From the NCBI GenBank assembly GCA_032907565.1, contig JAJJPK010000168.1, forward strand, positions 1 to 64,000: a DNA stretch of 64,000 nt, given 5' to 3'. The stretch is from ZC4RG29 sp032907565. GTDB lineage: Bacteria > Bacteroidota > Bacteroidia > Cytophagales > Cyclobacteriaceae. The notes below the pieces were generated by a model, which was not told the DNA's origin, did no database searches, and worked only from the letters and a program-made list of their open reading frames with translations. Positions within the stretch are counted from its first letter, which is position 1; each line of letters opens with the position of its first letter. Positions 1 to 6,525 of this stretch are shown piece after piece. The position numbers and the translations under genes are program-made.

Positions 1-707
1 TGAAGAAAGCAGTGATCAATCAAAAGAAAAGTGTGAAGGTGGTTAAGAAGAAAAGTGTAAATGCTCCGAAGGCGGCTGAGACGCCCGTATCTAAATCGAA
101 AGTGAATCCTCAGGTGAAAACTGAAGCGAAGGGCGCGCCGAAGGGCATGCAACCTGAAAAGAAAGGCGTGCAACCCGAGAAGGTGAGAATTGAGGCGCCG
201 CAAAAGGAACAGCCCGTAGCAAAAACCGTGGAGTCGAAGCCATTGCCTCCCATTGCACAGATGAACATGTTTCAGATTCCTAACCAGCGTCCTATCGCGC
301 ATAAGCCGATCCGGACTACGACAGATGAAACGCGTACCCGTTATTCTGAAGAGGAGTTGAAGGAATTTGAAAAGCTTATCCTTGAAAAGCTCGAAAAGGC
401 CCGCGAGGAGTACAAGATCCTCAAGGATACTTTGAATCGGACCAACGACGAAGGCACCGATGCTACGTCAGGCGGAAATACCAAGGTACTTGAGGATGGT
501 GCCGAAACTGCAGAAAAGGAGAATCTCAGTCAGCTGGCTGCACGTCAGCAGAAGTATATCACAAACCTGGAGAATGCGTTGATCCGCATCAAGAACGGAA
601 CGTATGGAATATGCTCCGTAACCGGCAAGCTTATTTCCAAGGAACGCCTCATTGCTGTGCCGCATACGACACAGTCCATTGAGGCAAAGATGATGAAGCA
701 GGACTAG
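1..707 (+). CDS. DksA/TraR-family protein with long basic N-terminus (start cut by window edge)
   Basis: The first bases read tgaagaaagcagtg in frame with the gene, so the natural ATG probably begins one base before the window (M-K-K-A-V-I-N...). An internal GTG at 12 is the first start fully inside. Residues about 1-90 are Lys/Pro/Val-rich and look disordered. A charged coiled-coil hairpin follows (about 110-155), then a C-terminal block beginning YGICSVTGKLI that matches the DksA/TraR C-terminal finger. Only one of the four zinc-binding cysteines is present, as in cysteine-poor DksA relatives. Known DksA proteins enter the RNA polymerase secondary channel and modulate initiation with ppGpp; that role here is inferred from family. 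It is followed closely by scpB and a pseudouridine synthase, suggesting one transcription unit. Confidence 0.85.
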   Translation, partial: KKAVINQKKSVKVVKKKSVNAPKAAETPVSKSKVNPQVKTEAKGAPKGMQPEKKGVQPEKVRIEAPQKEQPVAKTVESKPLPPIAQMNMFQIPNQRPIAHKPIRTTTDETRTRYSEEELKEFEKLILEKLEKAREEYKILKDTLNRTNDEGTDATSGGNTKVLEDGAETAEKENLSQLAARQQKYITNLENALIRIKNGTYGICSVTGKLISKERLIAVPHTTQSIEAKMMKQD

Positions 708-711
708 CGCA

Positions 712-1296
712 TTGGATTTCCTTCAGAACCATATTGAGGCGCTCATCTTTTGTTCACCGACGCCTATACGCGTTAGTGAGTTGGTTGCGTGTCTGTCCGA
801 AATGTTTGGTACGGAAGTTCCCGAAGAGGACGTGGTTGGAGCCATTCAGCGGCTGGAGGAAAAGTATGCACAGGAAGAATTTTCGTTCCAACTCTACAAG
901 TCTTCCGGAGGGTATCAGTTCCTTACGAAGCCCGCCTATCAGGCAAGCATTGGTATCATGCTGAAGCAGCAGTCGAAAAAGCGGCTGTCGACATCGGCCA
1001 TGGAAACGTTGTCGATCATTGCTTACAAGCAACCCATTTCAAAAACCGAGATAGAGAACATCCGCGGAGTGAACTGCGATTATGCAGTGCAGAAGTTGCT
1101 CGACAAAGGGCTTGTCGAGATCAAAGGGAAGGCTGACACCATCGGGCGTCCCATGCTGTACGGCACATCGCAAAAATTTATGGAGTATTTCGGAATTAAC
1201 GACCTCAGTGAGCTACCGACTCCGAAGGACTTTGCACACGAAGTGAATACCATCGGCGAGAACATGGATCTTAAGGATGCCGATGCGCAAGGGTAA
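712..1296 (+). CDS. scpB: Segregation and condensation protein B
   Basis: 194 residues, the usual ScpB length, made of two winged-helix domains. The N-terminus (MDFLQNHIEALIFCSPTPI) and the central block with SIIAYKQPISKTEIENIRG and GLVEIKGKADTIGRPMLYG are characteristic. ScpB binds ScpA and SMC to form the bacterial condensin that compacts and segregates the chromosome. The start is a TTG at 712, four bases after the preceding stop; it gives the expected family N-terminus and no in-frame ATG lies nearby. The 3' end overlaps the next gene by 20 bases, consistent with translational coupling. Tail residues after the second winged helix are acidic and variable. Confidence 0.93.
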   Translation: MDFLQNHIEALIFCSPTPIRVSELVACLSEMFGTEVPEEDVVGAIQRLEEKYAQEEFSFQLYKSSGGYQFLTKPAYQASIGIMLKQQSKKRLSTSAMETLSIIAYKQPISKTEIENIRGVNCDYAVQKLLDKGLVEIKGKADTIGRPMLYGTSQKFMEYFGINDLSELPTPKDFAHEVNTIGENMDLKDADAQG

Positions 1297-2137
1297 AAGT
1301 TCCGCCGCACCAGGCAGGAGAAAATCTTCAGTATCGCGAAAGGAACCCGTTGCCGGTCGCCCAAAGAGCGCCCGAAAGCCGAAGACTACGGAAGTGCCGC
1401 CCAAGGTGCCCAAAACACTGGCACAAGAAGGTCCAATTCGCCTCAATCGCTACATTGCCAACAGCGGCGTATGTTCACGACGCGAAGCCGACAACCTGAT
1501 ACGAATGGGTGTTATCAGCGTAAATGGCAAGGTCATCACCGAACTTGGCTACAAGGTAAATCCCGGCGACAAGGTACGGCACGAAGGCAAACTGCTTACG
1601 GCGGAGAAGCCGGTATATATATTAATGAATAAGCCCAAGGGCTATCTCACCACCACACGCGATCCCAAGGAACGCGATACGGTCATGGCGTTGATCGGAA
1701 AGGCCGTGCGGCAGAGAATCTATCCCGTCGGAAGACTCGACCGAAACACCACCGGGTTGCTCCTGCTCACTAACGACGGGGACCTGGCGGAAAAACTGTC
1801 GCATCCTTCATACAACGTAAAGAAGATTTACAAGGTAGAACTCGACCGACCGATTTCAGCGGCTGATTTCGACCGACTCGTTAAAGGGGTGCAACTGGAG
1901 GAAGGTCGCGCCGTTCCGGATGATGCAGCTATCGTCTCGGACGACGGAAAGACAATCGGCCTGGAACTTCACATAGGCTGGAACCGGGTCGTGAGACGAA
2001 TCTTTGAAGCGTTGGGCTATGAGGTGAAGAAGCTGGATCGGACCATGTACGCCGGTCTCGATAAGCGCGATCTTCCGCGCGGAACCTGGCGCCACCTTAC
2101 ACCCCAGGAAGTGATAAGACTGAAGCACTACCGTTGA
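1277..2137 (+). CDS. rRNA pseudouridine synthase, RsuA/RluB/RluE family
   Basis: 286 residues. Residues 1-50 are a basic, low-complexity extension (K/R/P/S-rich). An S4 RNA-binding domain follows (from about 53, RLNRYIANSGVCSRREAD), then the catalytic domain with the RsuA-family signature GRLDRNTTGLLLLTNDG; the catalytic Asp is residue 155. The enzyme isomerises a uridine in ribosomal RNA; whether the target is 16S or 23S cannot be read from sequence, though the basic extension and S4 domain are typical of RluB-like members of this phylum. It overlaps scpB by 20 bases. A second Met at codon 3 is an alternative start. Its TGA stop touches the stop of the convergent kinase gene directly. Confidence 0.93.
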   Translation: MPMRKGKSSAAPGRRKSSVSRKEPVAGRPKSARKPKTTEVPPKVPKTLAQEGPIRLNRYIANSGVCSRREADNLIRMGVISVNGKVITELGYKVNPGDKVRHEGKLLTAEKPVYILMNKPKGYLTTTRDPKERDTVMALIGKAVRQRIYPVGRLDRNTTGLLLLTNDGDLAEKLSHPSYNVKKIYKVELDRPISAADFDRLVKGVQLEEGRAVPDDAAIVSDDGKTIGLELHIGWNRVVRRIFEALGYEVKKLDRTMYAGLDKRDLPRGTWRHLTPQEVIRLKHYR

Positions 2138-3529
2138 CTACGCGTTTTCCAGCGTCACGGTAAACGTTGTTCCCTTTCCGAACTCCGACTCTACGTCGAT
2201 TTTGCCCTTGACTTTCGCCAGGGCCTCCTTCACAATGTATAATCCCAATCCCGTGCCGTCAGTTTCCTGCGAAGCGCGAAAGAACATATCAAAGATCTTG
2301 TTGACGCTATGCGGGTGGATACCCTGTCCGTTATCTTCAACGGTAAAGATCACGGTGTCGCTGATCCTCTTGAACCTGATTCGGATATACGGATCATCCT
2401 GGTTGAGCCGATGATACTTTACCGCGTTGGTGATCAGGTTCGACAATATGATGGATATCTGATTGGGATCTGAATAAAAGCTGCTGTCCGAGTTCTTCTC
2501 GTAGTCGAGCCTGATGCTGGATGTTCCCTTCGTGAACTCGATGTCGGAGACTACCTCCTTTACGAGATCACTGAAACGAATTGTCTGCAGTTTTATTCCA
2601 AGCTTTTTGGTCTTCGACAGGCGTAGGACATCTGTGAGGATCATATTCAGCTTTTGAGCACGTTGCTCGATGAGTTCCATGTAATTCCTTCCCTTCTCTT
2701 CGGTGAGTTCCACCTTGCCAAGGTATGTGAGTCCAAGAATGGATGTGATGGGAGCACGCAAGTCGTGTGATGTGCTGTATAGAAAACTATCGAGATCCTT
2801 GTTCACCTGTCTTAACTTCTCGCGTTCGTCTTCCAGCAACCACATAACCATGCTCATGCTCATAATGGAAATCATCATAAGATTGATAAGACCGCGCGAC
2901 CCGGGAAGCATCGCCTGTTCGGATGCGGCATCAAAGATCATTATGAAGATGTAGAAGAACTGGTAGCCGCTAAACGCGACGAAAGACACAGTCAATAATT
3001 TTTGGCCCACGCCCCGGGTGAATTTTGGATTTCTCCACACCACGATGCCGGCAAGCAGAAATCCAATCCCCGAAATTAACGCCCGGGATCCGATGCGGAA
3101 CAAATAGCGTTCATAGCCACCTTCCGGATGTTGACCGAATGCAAGGACTGTCACTATGCCGAGAAGAATGACGCCAACAATAATGGATTGGTATATTCTA
3201 CGGTTTACCGGCTTTGAACGCACGAGTTGATACGAGCCGATGAGAATATAAACGATATGAAGAAAGGCGCCGACCTGTGCGATGACGTTAACTGGAATCC
3301 AACCGGCGGGCGGATAGTCTTCGTCTTCCAGGCTAATCATCAGAACGACGGTGGCGATCATGTATACGGAGAATGCCAGCCAGCCACGCGACCACGTTTG
3401 TAGAAAGCGGCGATCGTACACGAGACTGAAGTGCCGGAAAATAAAAAACATCACAAGCCCGAGCGTCGCCTGAGCTACATAAGCGGCAGCTGGATCGGCG
3501 GCAAGTCCGAGTAACTGTCTGAAATGCAT
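2138..3529 (-). CDS. Membrane sensor histidine kinase with 7-TM N-terminal region (orphan)
   Basis: 463 residues. Seven hydrophobic segments (about 15-38, 48-66, 80-102, 112-132, 150-165, 178-200, 213-232) form the input region; I do not recognise it as a named sensor family. A short coiled coil leads to the HisKA dimerisation helix with phospho-acceptor His255 (STSHDLRAP). The HATPase_c domain shows the N box (N364 and N368 in SNLITNAVKYH), G1 (EDNGQGI, around 398) and G2 (GTGLGLYIV, from 425). It should autophosphorylate and pass phosphate to a response regulator, but none is encoded nearby, so partner and stimulus are unknown. The gene is convergent with the pseudouridine synthase and their stop codons abut with no spacer. 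Confidence 0.9.
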   Translation of the reverse strand: MHFRQLLGLAADPAAAYVAQATLGLVMFFIFRHFSLVYDRRFLQTWSRGWLAFSVYMIATVVLMISLEDEDYPPAGWIPVNVIAQVGAFLHIVYILIGSYQLVRSKPVNRRIYQSIIVGVILLGIVTVLAFGQHPEGGYERYLFRIGSRALISGIGFLLAGIVVWRNPKFTRGVGQKLLTVSFVAFSGYQFFYIFIMIFDAASEQAMLPGSRGLINLMMISIMSMSMVMWLLEDEREKLRQVNKDLDSFLYSTSHDLRAPITSILGLTYLGKVELTEEKGRNYMELIEQRAQKLNMILTDVLRLSKTKKLGIKLQTIRFSDLVKEVVSDIEFTKGTSSIRLDYEKNSDSSFYSDPNQISIILSNLITNAVKYHRLNQDDPYIRIRFKRISDTVIFTVEDNGQGIHPHSVNKIFDMFFRASQETDGTGLGLYIVKEALAKVKGKIDVESEFGKGTTFTVTLENA

Positions 3530-3620
3530 TAAGGAAGACTAAGCCGAAAAAACCAGTACAAAGAAAATGATAGTTTTAACTAAATAAGGTAAAATTGGAG
3601 TTTCAGGGTAAATAGTTGAG

Positions 3621-3651
3621 AAAAAATTACCGAAAGGGAAAATATGTCGGT
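3621..3651 (-). terminator. Possible intrinsic terminator for tRNA-Phe
   Basis: On the minus strand, downstream of the tRNA, ACCGA and TCGGT pair around a 13-base loop and are followed by AATTTTTT. The stem is only 5 bp, so this is a weak call. Confidence 0.35.
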
Positions 3652-3677
3652 CCGCAGAACAGCGAACCCGGAAGTTG

Positions 3678-3750
3678 TGGTGATGGACGGAATCGAACCG
3701 CCGACACAAGGATTTTCAGTCCTTTGCTCTACCAACTGAGCTACATCACC
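3678..3750 (-). tRNA. tRNA-Phe (GAA)
   Basis: Read on the minus strand the 73 bases fold into a standard cloverleaf: acceptor stem GGTGATG/CATCACC, D arm GCTC...GAGC, anticodon stem AAGGA/TCCTT with loop CTGAAAA (anticodon GAA), and T arm GGCGG-TTCGATT-CCGTC. The discriminator base is A. CCA is not encoded (the next bases are CAA), so it must be added by a nucleotidyltransferase. It is a single isolated tRNA, transcribed divergently from the Fe-S oxidoreductase operon. Confidence 0.97.
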
Positions 3751-3779
3751 AGTACGGCGCCAGCCGGGCGAATAGGGGC

Positions 3780-3810
3780 CAAAAGTATATAATTTTATAT
3801 TTCGTGCAAA
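3780..3810 (-). promoter_or_regulatory. Bacteroidota-type promoter for tRNA-Phe
   Basis: The minus strand carries TTTG (3810-3807), 19 bases of AT-rich spacer, then TACTTTTG (3787-3780). This matches the -33 TTTG / -7 TAnnTTTG consensus of the primary Bacteroidota sigma factor with ideal spacing. The tRNA starts about 30 bases downstream of the -7 element, leaving a short 5' leader. Confidence 0.7.
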
Positions 3811-3828
3811 ATTTAACTTGTTAGCCCA

Positions 3829-5145
3829 ATGTCCGTCCAGCAGATCGCATTTGTGATTGTCCTGGTCGCAACCATTTACGTGGTCTGGCGACGGGCAAGC
3901 GGTATTGCACGGAACATTCGAATGGGACAGGGCGAATTGCGGGGCGATCGACCTGGTGAGCGCATGCGCAACATGCTGCTGGTGGCATTTGGCCAAAAGA
4001 AGATGTTCAAAAGACCATGGCCGGCCTTCTTGCACCTGTTTGTCTATGTGGGCTTTCTGGTAATTAACATTGAAATCCTCGAGTTTATCGTCGATGGAAT
4101 TGTCGGGACGCACCGGATATTTGCGCCCTTTCTCGGGGCCGTGTATCCCGTCTTGATGAACATCTTTGAATTCCTCGCCGTGGCAGTGCTGGTCTCTTGC
4201 GTGATATTCCTGCTGCGGCGCAATGTGGCGAAAGTTCGGCGATTCTGGTCGGCCGAGATGACCGCGTGGCCACGCCTCGACGCTAATCTAATTCTTACCG
4301 CAGAAATCCTGTTGATGGTGGCCATTCTCACGATGAATGCAGCCGACCAATGGCTTCAGGTCCGGGCTCCCAAACAGTATCCCGATTCGGGCACTTTGTT
4401 TTTCAGCAGCCTAATCATGCCGGCGTTTGCTGACCTGTCTGTGACATCGCTGGTTGTGACAGAACGCGTCGCGTGGTGGTTTCATATTGTGGGTATACTC
4501 GGCTTCGCCATTTACATCACCTATTCGAAGCACCTTCATATCGTCCTCGCTTTTCCGAACACTTACTTTGCTTCGCTTGAACCCCGGGGCCAAATGAAAA
4601 ACATGGAGGTCGTAACCAACGAAGTCCGCGCCATGTTGGGACTTGGCGACACGCCGCCGACCGGAACGCCGGGTCGCTTCGGCGCAAAGGACGTCAACGA
4701 CCTTTCGCGGATAAGCCTGTTGGGCGCGTATGCCTGCACCGAATGCGGCCGATGCACGGATGAGTGCCCGGCGAACATCACGGGAAAGGCATTGTCGCCA
4801 CGCAAGATCATGATGGACACACGCGATCGCATGGAAGACGTGGCAAGGAGTCTGGCAAAGGGCGGCCCGGGGCTTGAAGACGGAAAAGCACTGTTCGGCG
4901 ATTACATCACGCGAGAGGAAATCAACGCGTGCACCGCTTGCCAGGCGTGCGTGGAGGCGTGCCCTGTCATGATCAACCCGCTGGAGATTATCCTTGATAT
5001 CAGGCGTTACATCGCCATGGAAGAATCAGGCGCGCCGCCAGCCTGGAACGCCATGTTTCAAAACATCGAAAACAATTTTGCCCCCTGGAAATTTCCGCCT
5101 TCCGACCGTTTCAACTGGGCGAATGAAGGCGGCCGAACACATTAA
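3829..5145 (+). CDS. Membrane-anchored (Fe-S)-binding oxidoreductase subunit (HdrC/NarI-like + 4Fe-4S dicluster)
   Basis: 438 residues. The N-terminal part has about six membrane helices (about 5-21, 65-88, 103-130, 152-172, 190-212, 217-238). Histidines inside them (FLHLF, WWFHIVG, SKHLHIV) could ligate haem, as in NarI-type cytochrome b subunits. The cytoplasmic C-terminal part has two 4Fe-4S motifs, C303-C306-C309-C313 (CTECGRCTDECP) and C368-C371-C374-C378 (CTACQACVEACP). This layout is typical of quinone-linked electron-transfer subunits related to heterodisulfide reductase C/D. Eleven bases separate it from the next Fe-S protein, so the two very probably form one complex. The electron donor and acceptor cannot be named from sequence. 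Confidence 0.88.
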   Translation: MSVQQIAFVIVLVATIYVVWRRASGIARNIRMGQGELRGDRPGERMRNMLLVAFGQKKMFKRPWPAFLHLFVYVGFLVINIEILEFIVDGIVGTHRIFAPFLGAVYPVLMNIFEFLAVAVLVSCVIFLLRRNVAKVRRFWSAEMTAWPRLDANLILTAEILLMVAILTMNAADQWLQVRAPKQYPDSGTLFFSSLIMPAFADLSVTSLVVTERVAWWFHIVGILGFAIYITYSKHLHIVLAFPNTYFASLEPRGQMKNMEVVTNEVRAMLGLGDTPPTGTPGRFGAKDVNDLSRISLLGAYACTECGRCTDECPANITGKALSPRKIMMDTRDRMEDVARSLAKGGPGLEDGKALFGDYITREEINACTACQACVEACPVMINPLEIILDIRRYIAMEESGAPPAWNAMFQNIENNFAPWKFPPSDRFNWANEGGRTH

Positions 5146-5157
5146 AGACAGAAACCG

Positions 5158-5955
5158 GTGGAACAAGAGGATCAAAAGATACCGACCGTGGCAGAACTCG
5201 CCGCGCAGGGAAAGTCGCCAGAAGTACTGTTCTGGGTTGGCTGCGCAGGATCGTTCGACGACCGCAGCAAGCGGGTGACGCGCGCGTTTGTGAAGATACT
5301 GCAGGTGTTGAATATCAATTTTGCTGTGCTGGGTACCGAGGAAGGCTGCACGGGGGATCCGGCGCGCCGTGCAGGGAATGAGTTCCTGTTCCAGGTGCAG
5401 GCGCTCAACAATATTCAGGTTCTCAACGGATACAACATCCGCACGATCGTCACGACATGCCCGCATTGTTTCAATACAATCAAAAATGAGTATCCGCAGT
5501 TGGGTGGAAACTACTCGGTAGAACATCATTCGACGTTCCTTCAGCGACTGATCCAAGAGGGACGCATTGTCCTGAAGGAAGGCGGATCCTTTCAGGGGCG
5601 CCGCATTACGTATCACGATTCGTGCTACCTTGGCCGGGCGAATCAAGTGTACGAAGCGCCTCGGGATGTGCTCGCGGCGCTCGATGCCGACCTGGTAGAA
5701 ATGAAGCGAAGCAGATCGAGAGGACTGTGCTGTGGCGCTGGCGGAGCGCAAATGTTTAAGGAACCCGAGCGGGGAAAAAAGGACATTAACGTGGAACGCA
5801 CCGATGAAGCGTTGGAAACGGGGGCTGACACAATCGCCGTAGCCTGCCCGTTCTGCATGACTATGATGCGAGACGGTGTCAAGGCGCGGGAGAAGGAAGC
5901 TACCGTGAGTGTGAAAGATATCGCAGAACTTATTGCAGAAAGGCAGGGTTTGTAA
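5158..5955 (+). CDS. (Fe-S)-binding protein with CCG domains (HdrB/GlcF/LutA-like)
   Basis: 265 residues with two cysteine-rich CCG-type modules: EEGCTGDPARRAGNE with TTCPHCFNTI, then YHDSCYLGR, RGLCCGAGGAQMF and VACPFCMTMM. These domains bind non-cubane or cubane Fe-S clusters in heterodisulfide reductase B, glycolate oxidase GlcF and lactate utilisation LutA. Soluble, with no signal peptide. The start is GTG at 5158; no upstream in-frame ATG is available after the previous stop. With the membrane Fe-S protein upstream it probably makes a two-subunit membrane oxidoreductase delivering electrons to or from quinone. The substrate is unknown. Confidence 0.88.
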   Translation: MEQEDQKIPTVAELAAQGKSPEVLFWVGCAGSFDDRSKRVTRAFVKILQVLNINFAVLGTEEGCTGDPARRAGNEFLFQVQALNNIQVLNGYNIRTIVTTCPHCFNTIKNEYPQLGGNYSVEHHSTFLQRLIQEGRIVLKEGGSFQGRRITYHDSCYLGRANQVYEAPRDVLAALDADLVEMKRSRSRGLCCGAGGAQMFKEPERGKKDINVERTDEALETGADTIAVACPFCMTMMRDGVKAREKEATVSVKDIAELIAERQGL

Positions 5956-5976
5956 AACAATAGACATTGCAAGAAA

Positions 5977-6489
5977 ATGTTTGTCGAATTCGATCAAATG
6001 CCCGACAGCGCGAGAGTCTGGATTTATATGGCGGACCGGAAGCTGGACGCCGAAGACCGCGAAGTCGTGAACAAGGTAATAGGAGCGTTTACCGCTGAAT
6101 GGGCAGCCCACGGTGTACCGTTACGCGCCTCATACACGCTGGCCGAAGACCGGTTTCTGGTTATGGCGGTGGACGAATCCCATCACAGCCCCAGCGGATG
6201 TTCCATTGATTCGTCCGTCGGTGCGCTCCGGCAGGTCCGGGATGCGACCGGCGTCGACTTCCTCGACCGAAAGGGCGTGCCCTTCTCCTCCGGCGATGGG
6301 ATCCAGATCATCAGACTGGACCAACTCAAACAAAAGTACCGCGACGGCGTATGGAATGGCCGCAGCCTGACGTTTAATATTCTGGCAAAAACCGTCGGTG
6401 AGTTCAGATCGGCGTGGAAAATACCCGCGGAGGCCACCTGGCTGAAGCGTTACGTGGAACCCAGGCCGGCGGACACGGTAGCCCGATAA
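5977..6489 (+). CDS. Conserved Bacteroidota protein often labelled 'ABC transporter ATPase' (no ATPase motifs)
   Basis: 170 residues, soluble, no signal peptide or transmembrane segment. The opening MFVEFDQMPDSARVWIYMADR and the central DESHHSPSGCSIDSSV, followed by FLDRKGVPF, are the parts I recognise from a conserved Bacteroidota family. That family is frequently labelled an ABC transporter ATPase in databases, but the sequence has no Walker A, Walker B or LSGGQ motif, so the label is not supported. A conserved Cys (in PSGCSID) and two adjacent His are candidate functional residues. It lies 21 bases after the Fe-S oxidoreductase pair and is likely cotranscribed with it. Function unknown. 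Confidence 0.8.
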   Translation: MFVEFDQMPDSARVWIYMADRKLDAEDREVVNKVIGAFTAEWAAHGVPLRASYTLAEDRFLVMAVDESHHSPSGCSIDSSVGALRQVRDATGVDFLDRKGVPFSSGDGIQIIRLDQLKQKYRDGVWNGRSLTFNILAKTVGEFRSAWKIPAEATWLKRYVEPRPADTVAR

Positions 6490-6525
6490 ATTTTGTTAGA
6501 TTTGGTGAAAAGGCATTGTGGCATT

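Noticed and set aside
3580..4113. 177-codon minus-strand frame covering tRNA-Phe
   Set aside because: Runs through the tRNA and into the start of the Fe-S gene; its residues around the tRNA are merely translated tRNA sequence.
5026..6111. 361-codon open frame on the minus strand
   Set aside because: It is antisense to the CCG-domain gene and its neighbours, which have clear family motifs; no motif in the antisense frame.
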